Source of the DNA: Sphingobium terrigena
GTDB lineage: Bacteria > Pseudomonadota > Alphaproteobacteria > Sphingomonadales > Sphingomonadaceae
Assembly: GCF_003591655.1 (NCBI RefSeq)
Contig: NZ_QVRA01000006.1
Span: forward strand, 186,001-250,000
Reading direction: 5' to 3'
DNA: 64,000 bases
Positions 43,963-52,231 of the stretch are shown here, piece by piece; positions within the stretch are counted from its first letter, which is position 1; each line of letters opens with the position of its first letter. The notes beneath the pieces were generated by a model, which was not told where the DNA came from, made no database searches, and saw only the letters and a list, made by a program, of their open reading frames with translations. The position numbers were made by a program, and so were the translations under genes.

Positions 43963-44730
43963 TCAGGCCGCGTCGCTGCGCAGGACGAAGGGGATTTCGA
44001 CCACGCCCTTGACCCGCATCGGCTGACCATTGCGGATGACGGGCGACCAGCGCCACTTACGCACCGCGTCGCGCGCTGCCTCGTCCAGCCGGGCAAAGCC
44101 GCTGCTCTGGGACACGGTGATGCTGTCGACCGCGCCATCGACGCCCAGTGTCAGCGTCAGCACGACTGTCCCCTGCTCCCGCTTGCGGCGGCTTTCGATG
44201 GGGTAGCGCGGCGGTTTGCCCGCAATCATCTGGGCGCTAAGGTCGCCGCCCTGGATCAGGCTGGGCGGGGCTGGCGACACAGCGGCGGGTGACGGGGTGG
44301 GCGTTGCCGCGACAGCGCGCTGCGGCGTTGGCACCGGCACCGGATCGGGCGTCGTCTGCACGGTCTGGACCGGCGGCACCGGCGTCTGGACGATCGGCGG
44401 CGGGGCGACGATTTCGGGGGTCGAGGGCGGCGGTGGCGGGGTTTCTGCCGATGGCGGTGGCGGGGGTGGCGAGAGGTTAACCACCGTCAACTTGGCCTCC
44501 TGCACGCGCTGGGCATGGCTGCGCATCTGGATCAGCGCGCCGATCAGCAGGATATGCAGGATCAGGATGGCTGCGATGACGGGGATGTTGGGACGTGATC
44601 GTGCGCCGTAGCGGCCGGGTGCGGGCTGTTGCGGCTGCGATCTGGCAATGTCGATGACGGACGGGCGAACATGATCATGCGTCAGGTCGGGCAGGAAATC
44701 GTCGGCTGGCCGACTTGCAGCATGGAGCAT
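43963..44730 (-). CDS. tonB: TonB energy-transducing protein
   Basis: A 255-residue TonB: a cytosolic N-terminus of about 46 residues, one membrane helix (about 48-68, NIPVIAAILILHILLIGALI), a long Pro-rich periplasmic linker (VNLSPPPPPPSAETPPPPPS and further PVP repeats) and a C-terminal TonB domain (about 165-250; GKPPRYPIESRRKREQGTVV, SSGFARLDEAARDAVRKWRW). It couples the proton gradient to the adjacent receptor. A GGAAGGAAGG ribosome-binding site supports the start. The upstream region holds a Fur-like box. ExbB/ExbD are not in the window. Confidence 0.93.
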   Translation of the reverse strand: MLHAASRPADDFLPDLTHDHVRPSVIDIARSQPQQPAPGRYGARSRPNIPVIAAILILHILLIGALIQMRSHAQRVQEAKLTVVNLSPPPPPPSAETPPPPPSTPEIVAPPPIVQTPVPPVQTVQTTPDPVPVPTPQRAVAATPTPSPAAVSPAPPSLIQGGDLSAQMIAGKPPRYPIESRRKREQGTVVLTLTLGVDGAVDSITVSQSSGFARLDEAARDAVRKWRWSPVIRNGQPMRVKGVVEIPFVLRSDAA

Positions 44731-44782
44731 GGCAGCGCCTTCCTTCCCTTGACCCGATCACCGCCTCGATAACGCGAACCAT

Positions 44783-44801
44783 AATGCGAATCAATTGCGT
44801 T
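44783..44801. promoter_or_regulatory. Fur-box-like palindrome upstream of tonB
   Basis: AATGCGAATCAATTGCGTT lies 53-71 bp before the tonB start and overlaps the -35 of a TTGATT-N17-TATCGA promoter on the minus strand. It matches the sites at 21924, 39803 and 47273. Fur is the most likely binder. Confidence 0.55.
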
Positions 44802-44817
44802 ATTTACTTAAGGGTGG

Positions 44818-44893
44818 GACGGGCGGCGATCCGAGGAGGATGGAGTGTATCGCCGCCCGTCCGCTACCCCCGGCAAGGGACAAATGCCGGGGG
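44818..44893. other. Two tandem hairpins between receptor and tonB
   Basis: GACGGGCGGCGAT (44818-44830) pairs perfectly with ATCGCCGCCCGTC (44849-44861), and CCCCCGGCA (44867-44875) with TGCCGGGGG (44885-44893). Neither is followed by a T-run on either strand. They begin 15 bp after the receptor stop and may protect the receptor mRNA 3' end or pause transcription before tonB. Confidence 0.6.
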
Positions 44894-44908
44894 AAAGGGA
44901 TTTGCAGG

Positions 44909-47209
44909 TTACAGCTTGTAGCCCAGGGTCAGCACCCAGGAGCGCCCCTCGCCGGGATTGGCCCAGCCATTGTTGCGGACGCTGGTATAATATTTTTCGT
45001 TGGTGAAGTTCTGGACGTTCAACTGGGCGCTGAACTTTTCCGTGATCGGGTAGGACAGCATGGCGCGGTGGACCAGATAATCGTCCGCCTTGTACATCGG
45101 TGCGCCGGTGACGTTGGCGAGATACCAGCTGCCCTGATAGGTCAGGCCGTAACCCAGCTCCAGACCGAAGGGGAGCTTGTAGGTGGTGAACAGGCTGCCC
45201 GAATGTTTCGGATTGTTCGTCATCGGGTTGCCCGCCTGAGTATCCACCACGCCCGCCGCCTTCTGGACGTTGGAAATGCTCTGGATCACCTTAGTATCCA
45301 GATAGGTATAGTTGGCAAACACAGTCCAGCTATCCGTGATATTTCCCGATGCGCCCAGCGTAATGCCATCCACCCGGTTGCGCCCGTCATTGACCGGCAG
45401 CGTCCCGACGAGAATGTCGTTGGTGGCGACGCGGTAATTGGTGCGCTCGTTACGGAACAGGGCAGCCGTCAGTTGCAACTTCGCATCGAACAGGTCGATT
45501 TTGCCGCCAATCTCGTAATTGACGGCCTGTTCGGGCTTCGCCTCGCACGGGTCGTTGAACATATTTGCTGCGGTTGCCAGGCCGCAGCCTGCACGGACGG
45601 TCGTGGCGGTCGGGTTCTTGCTGTTGCCATAGGCCACATAAAGGCTGGCATTCTCTGCTGGCTTGTAGACCAGACCGATACGGTAGGAGAAGAGATTGTC
45701 GGTTGCGTTCTGCGACACCCCGGTCGTGTAGGCACCGCCCGTTGCCGGGGTTGCGATCGTATCGGTGCGGAAGCGGGCGCGATTATGTTCGTAGCGGACG
45801 CCGCCATTGATTTCCAGCTGATCGACGATCTTGACCGCGGCGAAGGCATAAGCCGCGATGTTGAACAGGTCGCCATCCTGATGGCCGGAACGGATCGCGT
45901 TGACCGGGCCGGTATAGATGCCGTTGGGGTTGCTGATGCTGATCGGGTCCAGCACAGGGTTGGGCAGCGCGCCGCCCGCATTGCGCAGGACATTGCCATT
46001 ATCCAGCGCATAATCTTCCTGCAACATCGACGTGCCGAGGACCAGCGAGTGGCCACCGGGAATCGTGAAGGTCAGGTCGAGCTGGTTATAGAGCGTGTCG
46101 TTGACCGAATTGCGGAAGCCACCGCGCGGTCCGCTGGGATAATAGGTGCCGGGGACCTGCCCGGCCGCGCAAGCGAGCCCCGTGGGGGTCTGGCCATTGG
46201 CAAGGCAGAAGGCGCCCTGCGGCGGATTGACGATCAGCTTCTGTTCGACCCGCTGCCAGCGCGACAGGTTGCGAACAGCCAGCAGGTCGCTGAAACGATG
46301 ATCGAAAATGGCGGTGGCCTGATCGATCGTCTGATCCTGACGATCCAGATTTTTATAGCCATAATAGCCGCTGTAGATCGCACCGGGCAGCGGGCCGTCA
46401 TAGAGCGCGTTCTTATAATAAGGCACGCCATAGAGCGGCGTATTCTTGTCCTCCTGATGCGTGTAAAGCAATGTCAGCGAGGTCGGGCCATCCACGCCGA
46501 ACTTGACCGACGGGGCGACGCCCCAGCGCTCGTAGCGATCGACGTCGCGGGCCGGCACGTCATTTTCATGATACATGGCGTTGAGGCGCACGGCGATGAA
46601 GTCGGAGACGCGGACATTGCTGTCGATGGTCGCGCGATAATAGTCGGACGTGCCGACGCCTGCCTGGACCAATGTTTCGTCATAGCCCTTGGGCCGCTTG
46701 GTCACGATGTTGATATTGCCGCCGATCGAACCGGAGCCGCCGAACACGGAGTTGGAGCCGTTGGTGACTTCGATCTGTTCGACATTGAAAGGATCGGTGC
46801 GGCTATATTGCGCGCTGTCGCGGACGCCGTCGATGCTGATGTCGGTATTGGCGCTCTGGCCGCGCAGGTTGATGCTGTCGCCATAGCCGCCGCCACCTTC
46901 GCCCGCGCCGAAGGTGATGCCCGGAATGGTGGACAGCACATCGCGCAGGGTGAGCAGATTCTGCTTGCTGATAGTCTGGTTGCCGATGACCGTGATCGTC
47001 TGGGGCGTGTTCAGCAGGTCGCGGACATATTTGGGCGATTCCGCCTTCTCGACCTTGACGGTCGGCTCGTCGATCGCGGTGTCGGTGACGGTCATGCCGC
47101 CCAGCTTGGGTGCAGGGGCTTCCTGCTGGGCATGGGCCCCGGTCGCAAAGGCCATGGCGCCGACGCAGCCGAGAGCGAGGAAAGACGAACGCGACAGTGA
47201 GTTGGACAT
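44909..47209 (-). CDS. TonB-dependent catecholate siderophore receptor (Fiu-like)
   Basis: A 766-residue outer-membrane receptor. It has a signal peptide (MSNSLSRSSFLALGCVGAMA, cleaved after AHA), a plug domain (about 60-190) with RDLLNTPQTITVIGNQTISK and LRGQSANTDISIDGVRD, and a 22-strand barrel ending in the terminal strand GEGRSWVLTLGYKL. The family is TonB-dependent siderophore receptors, closest to Fiu/PiuA by the company of PiuC. The first mature residues lack a long signalling domain, so no sigma/anti-sigma surface signalling is expected. Promoter TTGACT-N17-TAGCAG (47269-47241) lies just downstream of a Fur-like box. Confidence 0.93.
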   Translation of the reverse strand: MSNSLSRSSFLALGCVGAMAFATGAHAQQEAPAPKLGGMTVTDTAIDEPTVKVEKAESPKYVRDLLNTPQTITVIGNQTISKQNLLTLRDVLSTIPGITFGAGEGGGGYGDSINLRGQSANTDISIDGVRDSAQYSRTDPFNVEQIEVTNGSNSVFGGSGSIGGNINIVTKRPKGYDETLVQAGVGTSDYYRATIDSNVRVSDFIAVRLNAMYHENDVPARDVDRYERWGVAPSVKFGVDGPTSLTLLYTHQEDKNTPLYGVPYYKNALYDGPLPGAIYSGYYGYKNLDRQDQTIDQATAIFDHRFSDLLAVRNLSRWQRVEQKLIVNPPQGAFCLANGQTPTGLACAAGQVPGTYYPSGPRGGFRNSVNDTLYNQLDLTFTIPGGHSLVLGTSMLQEDYALDNGNVLRNAGGALPNPVLDPISISNPNGIYTGPVNAIRSGHQDGDLFNIAAYAFAAVKIVDQLEINGGVRYEHNRARFRTDTIATPATGGAYTTGVSQNATDNLFSYRIGLVYKPAENASLYVAYGNSKNPTATTVRAGCGLATAANMFNDPCEAKPEQAVNYEIGGKIDLFDAKLQLTAALFRNERTNYRVATNDILVGTLPVNDGRNRVDGITLGASGNITDSWTVFANYTYLDTKVIQSISNVQKAAGVVDTQAGNPMTNNPKHSGSLFTTYKLPFGLELGYGLTYQGSWYLANVTGAPMYKADDYLVHRAMLSYPITEKFSAQLNVQNFTNEKYYTSVRNNGWANPGEGRSWVLTLGYKL

Positions 47210-47272
47210 ATGCAGCAAATCCCCTTTGATGTTGGGGAAGCTGCTATTGCGAACCCTTCTCAGAGTCAACGC

Positions 47273-47292
47273 TATTGCGAATAATTATTATC
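47273..47292. promoter_or_regulatory. Fur-box-like palindrome upstream of the receptor gene
   Basis: TATTGCGAATAATTATTATC; on the minus strand GATAATAATTATTCGC resembles the classical GATAATGATAATC Fur repeat. It sits immediately upstream of the receptor -35 box and overlaps the last codon of the RHH gene. A second half-site GCTATTGCGAA lies at 47244-47254. Confidence 0.65.
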
Positions 47293-47575
47293 TTTGTCGC
47301 AACCTGCCTGCGCAAAAAAGCCAGCAGCGGATCGCGCTGGCCAGATTGGGCGGATCGGGAGCGCCCATGCGGGCAAGGTCGATGCGGGCGATGAGGGCGT
47401 TGATCGGCAGGCCGTCACGCTGGGCGTGGTCGCGCAGCGCGTCCCAGAAAATCGGTTCCAGGCTGATCGCGGTCTGATGGCCCGCAATGGTCACGCTGCG
47501 CTTGACCGGCGGGGCGAAGGGCGACGCCAGGGGGCCGCCTTCCGGCCCGTCCATGGCGTCGCCCTTCATCATCAA
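47288..47575 (-). CDS. Ribbon-helix-helix domain protein coupled to phaB
   Basis: A 95-residue protein with a ribbon-helix-helix domain: KRSVTIAGHQTAISLEPIFW, DALRDHAQRDGLPINALIAR and NLASAIRCWLF, the RHH_4 pattern of alphaproteobacteria. It has no toxin partner beside it, so it is more likely a transcription factor or accessory protein than an antitoxin. Its start overlaps the phaB stop by 4 bp, so it is co-translated with acetoacetyl-CoA reductase. It may regulate polyhydroxyalkanoate or neighbouring genes; no target is visible. Confidence 0.8.
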   Translation of the reverse strand: MMMKGDAMDGPEGGPLASPFAPPVKRSVTIAGHQTAISLEPIFWDALRDHAQRDGLPINALIARIDLARMGAPDPPNLASAIRCWLFCAGRLRQR

Positions 47576-48294
47576 TACATATGCTGGCCGCCGTTGATCG
47601 ACAGCGTGCTGCCGGTCACGAAGCCGCCATCCTCGCTACAGAAAAAGGCGACGCCGCGCGCGATTTCATGCGCCTGGCCCAGACGGCCGACAGGAATCTT
47701 GGCGACGATCTTTTCCAGCACCGCGGGCGGTACGGCGGCCACCATGTCGGTGTCGATATAGCCGGGTGCGATGGCATTGACGGTGACGCCGACCTTGGCG
47801 CCTTCCTGCGCCAGTGCCTTGGTAAAGCCATGGATGCCGGATTTGGCGGCGGCATAATTGACCTGGCCATATTGCCCCGCCTGGCCGTTGATCGAACCGA
47901 TATTGACGATCCGGCCCCAGCCACGCTCGCGCATCCCGCCAAAGGTCGCCTTGGCCATGTTGAAGCAACCGCCCAGATTGATGCGCATGACTTCGTTCCA
48001 GTCGTCAAAGCTCATCTTGGCCAGCACGCCGTCGCGGGTGATGCCCGCATTGTTGACGACGATATCGACCGGACCAAGAGCGTCGGCGACCGCCGCGCAG
48101 CCATCCAGACAGGCCTGATGATCGCCCACATCCCATTTGAAGGCTGCGATGCCGGTGGCTTCGGTAAAGGCCTGCGCCTTGGCATCATTGCCGCCATAAT
48201 TGGCCGCCACGGTATAACCCATGTCGCGCAACGCCAGGCTGATCGCCTCGCCGATGCCGCGTGTCCCGCCCGTCACGATCGCTACTCTCGACAT
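47572..48294 (-). CDS. phaB: Acetoacetyl-CoA reductase
   Basis: A 240-residue short-chain dehydrogenase that reduces acetoacetyl-CoA to (R)-3-hydroxybutyryl-CoA with NADPH for polyhydroxybutyrate. It shows TGGTRGIGEAIS (cofactor loop), NNAGITRD, the catalytic S-Y-K in NIGSINGQAGQYGQVNYAAAK, and IAPGYIDTDMV. The SINGQAGQ.GQ.NYAAAK pattern is typical of PhaB rather than FabG. A GGAAGGA ribosome-binding site precedes the ATG. It follows hemH by 18 bp and runs into the RHH gene. Confidence 0.92.
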   Translation of the reverse strand: MSRVAIVTGGTRGIGEAISLALRDMGYTVAANYGGNDAKAQAFTEATGIAAFKWDVGDHQACLDGCAAVADALGPVDIVVNNAGITRDGVLAKMSFDDWNEVMRINLGGCFNMAKATFGGMRERGWGRIVNIGSINGQAGQYGQVNYAAAKSGIHGFTKALAQEGAKVGVTVNAIAPGYIDTDMVAAVPPAVLEKIVAKIPVGRLGQAHEIARGVAFFCSEDGGFVTGSTLSINGGQHMY

Positions 48295-48312
48295 ATGCGC
48301 ATCCTTCCCTGA

Positions 48313-49323
48313 CTAACCGGGCTGGTTGATCCAGCCCGCAAGCTGACGGTCCAACAGCCTCTGGTACAGAGTGATAGCCGCCGCAGAGGCGTTTAGACAG
48401 GGCAAATAGGCAAAATTTTCACCCCCTTCGGACAAAAAAACCTCTTTCGCGCGCAGGGCGATTTCCTCTAGTGTCTCAAGGCAATCGGCCGAGAATCCGG
48501 GCGTTGCTACGGCAATGTTTCGGACGCCCTGTTGTACCAGTTTGGCGAGGGTTGCCTCGGTTTCCGGCTCCAGCCATTTGGCCCGGCCGAAACGCGACTG
48601 GAAGCTCATATGCACCGGTAGCGAGAGCGCATCGCGCAGCAAGCGCACCGTCTTGACCGACTGGCAATGATAGGGATCGCCCAGATGCAGGGTGCGTTCG
48701 GGCATACCGTGGAAACTGGCGAGCAGGGCGTCAGGGGTGAAGTCCAGCGCGGCGATGCTGCCCTCGATCGAGACTTTGAGCGCCGCGATATAGGCCGGAT
48801 CGTCATGATAGGGCGGCAGGGTGCGGATGGCCGGTTGCCAGCGCATCGCCCTGAGCGCGGCGAAGGCGGCGTCATTGGCGGTGGCGGTGGTCGCGCCGCT
48901 ATATTGCGGATAGAGCGGCGCGAGGAGGATGCGGTCGCAGCCTGCCGCTTTCATCACGGCAAGGCGCGAGGCGATCGAGGGATTGCCGTAGCGCATCGCC
49001 CAGTCGATCACCACGCCATCGCCCATCGCCGCCTGCATCGCATGGGCGGTATCGCGTGTGTGGAAGGCGAGCGGCGATCCCTGATCGGTCCACACCTGTT
49101 GATAGGCATGGGCGGATTTTTTGGGTCGGGTGGTCAGGATGACGCCGCGCAGGATCGGCTGCCACAGCAAGGGCGGGATTTCCACCACGCGGCGGTCGGA
49201 CAGAAATTCGGCGAGATAGCGCCGCACCGATTTGGCGTCGGGCGCATCGGGCGTGCCAAGGTTGATGAGGAGCACGCCGACTTTGGGCGCGGGGATGGCG
49301 GGATGGTCTGGTGGCAGGGTCAT
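48313..49323 (-). CDS. hemH: Ferrochelatase
   Basis: Inserts Fe2+ into protoporphyrin IX, the last step of heme synthesis. It has 336 residues: VGVLLINLGTPDAPDAKSVR at the N-terminus, PLYPQYSGATT, the catalytic histidine in LLASFHGMPERTL and QSRFGRAKWLEPETEATLAK, and PGFSADCLETLEEI at the C-terminus. It overlaps the stop of the molybdenum hydroxylase gene by 4 bp (ATGA) and is followed by phaB. It is located in the same region as iron uptake, but no Fur-like site lies directly before it. Confidence 0.96.
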   Translation of the reverse strand: MTLPPDHPAIPAPKVGVLLINLGTPDAPDAKSVRRYLAEFLSDRRVVEIPPLLWQPILRGVILTTRPKKSAHAYQQVWTDQGSPLAFHTRDTAHAMQAAMGDGVVIDWAMRYGNPSIASRLAVMKAAGCDRILLAPLYPQYSGATTATANDAAFAALRAMRWQPAIRTLPPYHDDPAYIAALKVSIEGSIAALDFTPDALLASFHGMPERTLHLGDPYHCQSVKTVRLLRDALSLPVHMSFQSRFGRAKWLEPETEATLAKLVQQGVRNIAVATPGFSADCLETLEEIALRAKEVFLSEGGENFAYLPCLNASAAAITLYQRLLDRQLAGWINQPG

Positions 49324-51587
49324 GAGCTTCCCAGTAGCGGCAGGCTGCGCAAACGCTGACCTGTCCATGTGTACAGGGCGTTGGCGATGGCAGGCGCGAC
49401 CAGCGGCGCGGCAAGATCGGTCACGCCAGCGGGCGGCGCGGTGCTGCGGATCAGTTCCACTGTCACTTCGCCAATATCGGCCAGACGCGGCAGGTTCATA
49501 CGGCCCAATATGGCGCGGGTCGGCAGGCCGCGCTCATAGGGGACGGATGCGCCCATGGCATAGGCGAGGCCATAGATCAGGCCGCCCTCTATCTGTTGCC
49601 GGGCGATGTCGGGATTGACCTGATCGCCGACATCGACGGCAGCGATGATCCGGCCGACGCTCAGACGGTTGCCGCGCATGGCGGCTTCGACCATCACGGC
49701 AGCATAGGCGCCGTTCATCATATGGGTGGCGATCCCCTGCCCGCTGCCCGCTATCCCGCCCTGCCAGCCGCCCATGGCGGCAGCAGTCGACAGGCAATGG
49801 GCGAGGCGCGGATTGCCGCCGAGCATCTGGATGCGGAAGGACATGGCCTCGATCTCCGCCAGATGGGCAAGTTCGTCGACGAAGCTTTCAGTGAAGAAAG
49901 TGCCGTGGAGATGGGCGTTGCCGCGGGTGAAGCCGAGCGGGAGGCCGACATCGCAAGGATAATGATCCACTGCCCAGTTGGGAATCGCATAGGGGGGCAC
50001 CATGCCCGCTATCGCCAGCCGGGTCGCCTTGTCCGCTGAGGCGGCCGCCGCTTCATGGGGAAGCGCGCCGTCGGCGATGCGTGCCCATGTCTGCGTCATG
50101 GCGCAGGGGGCGGCGACCTTGGCCAGCCAGCCTTCGATCGCGCCGTTGCGGCCGAGTTTTGCCGCCATGCGGGCATGGGCTGGCGCGGACGGGCGGTCCT
50201 GAATGACGTCCTCCAGCCGCGACCAGAGCAGTTGCACCGGGCGGCCCATGCCGCGGGCGATCAATGCCGCCTGCACACCGACGTCCCAATCCATTTTGCG
50301 GCCAAAGGAGCCACCGGCGTGGAGCGGATAGAGGGTGACGGCGCTTTCCGGCAGGTCCAGCGCATCGGCAATGGCGGCGATGGCAAAGCCGGGTGCCTGC
50401 GTCGCCATCCAGACTTCCGCGCCCTCATCAGTCACGCGGGCGGTGGCGCAGAGCGGTTCGAGGGCGAGGTGCAGCCCGGCATCGACCTGATATTCGCTGG
50501 CCAGGATGGTCGCGCCCTCGAACACCGGCAACAGATCGCCCTGGGCATAGAGGCGGCGGCCCGATGAACTGGAGAAAGCTGCCTCCAGCGTATCGTCTAT
50601 GGTCGCGCTGCTGACGGGGGTGCCGCGCAGGGTGAAGATCGGGTCGGCAAGGTCGAGCGCCTTGTTCGCCGCCCACCAGTTGGTCGCGACGGCGGCGAGC
50701 CAGCGGTCCTGCCGGATCAGCTTGAGGAAACCGGTGACGCTGCTGGCGGACCGCTCGTCCAGTCCGGCGAGGGTCGCGTCGCCAATCGGTCCCTGCCGGA
50801 TCGAGGCATAGACCATGTCGGGCAGGCGGATATCGGCGGCGAAATTATGGCTGCCGTCAATCTTGGACGGCGTGTCGAGCCGGGGCAGATCCTGCCCCGA
50901 CAGGCGCCCGTCCTGCCCCTGCCGCAACGGCAAGATGGCGGGCAGGTCGAATCCTACCGCGTCCGCTACCACATCGCCGATCTTCATCCTCCGGTCGCCA
51001 CCGTCGGTGATGAGGCCATTCTGGATGTCGCAGCTTTCCCAAGGGATGTCCCAGTTCGCCGCCGCCGCCTTGCACAGCAATATGCGGGCCGCTGCCCCGG
51101 CGTCACGGCAGGCGTCATGGAACATGGGGACCGACGTGCCACCACCAGTCAGCATCAGCGCATTGCGGGTAGCATATTGGCCGAGCGCCCAGTCGCCTGC
51201 ATCGCCCAGCAGCCGGGTCCAGTCGCTCGCCAGCCAATCGCGAGCCAGCAATGTGTTGGCGTAGAGCGGGCTGATCGGCGCGCTCTGCACCGCGACGGTG
51301 CGCCAGTCTGCACCCAGTTCGTCGGCGACGATCTGGGGCAATATGGTGGTGACCCCCTGCCCGCTCTCGGTCTGCGGCACGATGACGATGATCTGGCCGG
51401 AGCGGTCAATCTTGAGGAAGGCGTTGACGATGGTTTCGCCGGGCGCGGCGTTGAGGTTGGGCGCGTAGCGGCGGGGCCATGCGCCCCAGGCTATCAGCAG
51501 GCCTGCCGCAGCGCCGCCGCCAACCAGCAGCGTGCGTCGGTCGATGCCCTTGATCCGGTCTGTTTTCTTTCGCGGGAAGCGGGCCAT
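49320..51587 (-). CDS. Molybdopterin-binding oxidoreductase large subunit (isoquinoline 1-oxidoreductase-like)
   Basis: A 755-residue protein of the xanthine oxidase family, IorB-like. A Tat-type signal is present at GIDRRTLLVGGGAAAGLLIA, placing the enzyme in the periplasm. The body has QTESGQGVTTILPQIVADEL, HAGGSFGRKMDWDVGVQAAL (pterin-binding) and the second repeat half to AALVAPAIANALYTWTGQRL. IorB-type enzymes are split: the small [2Fe-2S] subunit (IorA) is normally adjacent but is absent here on both sides, so it is either elsewhere or the enzyme uses another partner. Substrate unknown, probably an aldehyde or N-heterocycle. Confidence 0.85.
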   Translation of the reverse strand: MARFPRKKTDRIKGIDRRTLLVGGGAAAGLLIAWGAWPRRYAPNLNAAPGETIVNAFLKIDRSGQIIVIVPQTESGQGVTTILPQIVADELGADWRTVAVQSAPISPLYANTLLARDWLASDWTRLLGDAGDWALGQYATRNALMLTGGGTSVPMFHDACRDAGAAARILLCKAAAANWDIPWESCDIQNGLITDGGDRRMKIGDVVADAVGFDLPAILPLRQGQDGRLSGQDLPRLDTPSKIDGSHNFAADIRLPDMVYASIRQGPIGDATLAGLDERSASSVTGFLKLIRQDRWLAAVATNWWAANKALDLADPIFTLRGTPVSSATIDDTLEAAFSSSSGRRLYAQGDLLPVFEGATILASEYQVDAGLHLALEPLCATARVTDEGAEVWMATQAPGFAIAAIADALDLPESAVTLYPLHAGGSFGRKMDWDVGVQAALIARGMGRPVQLLWSRLEDVIQDRPSAPAHARMAAKLGRNGAIEGWLAKVAAPCAMTQTWARIADGALPHEAAAASADKATRLAIAGMVPPYAIPNWAVDHYPCDVGLPLGFTRGNAHLHGTFFTESFVDELAHLAEIEAMSFRIQMLGGNPRLAHCLSTAAAMGGWQGGIAGSGQGIATHMMNGAYAAVMVEAAMRGNRLSVGRIIAAVDVGDQVNPDIARQQIEGGLIYGLAYAMGASVPYERGLPTRAILGRMNLPRLADIGEVTVELIRSTAPPAGVTDLAAPLVAPAIANALYTWTGQRLRSLPLLGSS

Positions 51588-51625
51588 AGCCGCCTGATAG
51601 AGAGGCAGGCGCGGGCTGGAAAGCG

Positions 51626-52060
51626 TTATTCCGCGGCGATCGGCGCGATGCCGAGACGGGGGATTTCGATCGCCGGGCAATGGTCCATCACGACCTTGAG
51701 GCCTGCGGCTTCCGCGCGGGCGGCGGCGGTTTCGTTGATGACGCCGAGCTGCATCCAGACCGCTTTGGCCCCGGCGGCGATGGCTTCGTCCACGACTTCG
51801 CCAGCAGCCGCGCTGTTGCGGAAGATGTCGACCATGTCGATGGGGACACCGATGTCGGACAGGCGGCCCCAGACAAATTCGCCATGGACATGCTCGCCCG
51901 CTATCTGCGGGTTGACCGGCAGGACGCGATAGCCATGGGCCTGAAGGACTTGCATGACATGATTGCTGGCGCGGTCGGGCCGGTCGGATATGCCGACCAA
52001 AGCGATGGTGCGGGTTTCGTTGAGCAGGGAGGCAATGTCCTGCGGGGCGGTCAGCGGCAT
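51626..52060 (-). CDS. CoA-binding protein (YccU-like)
   Basis: A 144-residue Rossmann-fold CoA_binding_2 protein: [57 protein letters not shown], and the conserved C-terminal [17 protein letters not shown]. These proteins resemble the CoA-binding domain of succinyl-CoA synthetase; their role is unknown. It is the first gene of the CoA-binding, molybdenum hydroxylase, hemH, phaB and RHH series on the minus strand, with a 38-bp gap to the next. Confidence 0.88.
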   Translation of the reverse strand: MPLTAPQDIASLLNETRTIALVGISDRPDRASNHVMQVLQAHGYRVLPVNPQIAGEHVHGEFVWGRLSDIGVPIDMVDIFRNSAAAGEVVDEAIAAGAKAVWMQLGVINETAAARAEAAGLKVVMDHCPAIEIPRLGIAPIAAE

Positions 52061-52231
52061 GGGTTTTCTCCTTTGCGGCTAGGACGAAGCAGGCGGCAGC
52101 GGCGTTCCCGGCGATAGGGGAATTATCGCTTAACTTCGCATATTTCCCGGCAAATGCGACATAATGTTACGTGGCGCTGATCCTATCGCAATGTCAGTCA
52201 GATTATACAGCGCCGTCCGCCTGTAGGACAG

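Noticed and set aside
44795-47200. 801-codon open frame on the plus strand opposite the siderophore receptor
   Set aside because: It is antisense to a clear TonB-dependent receptor; the translation has no family pattern, and long antisense frames are common in GC-rich DNA.
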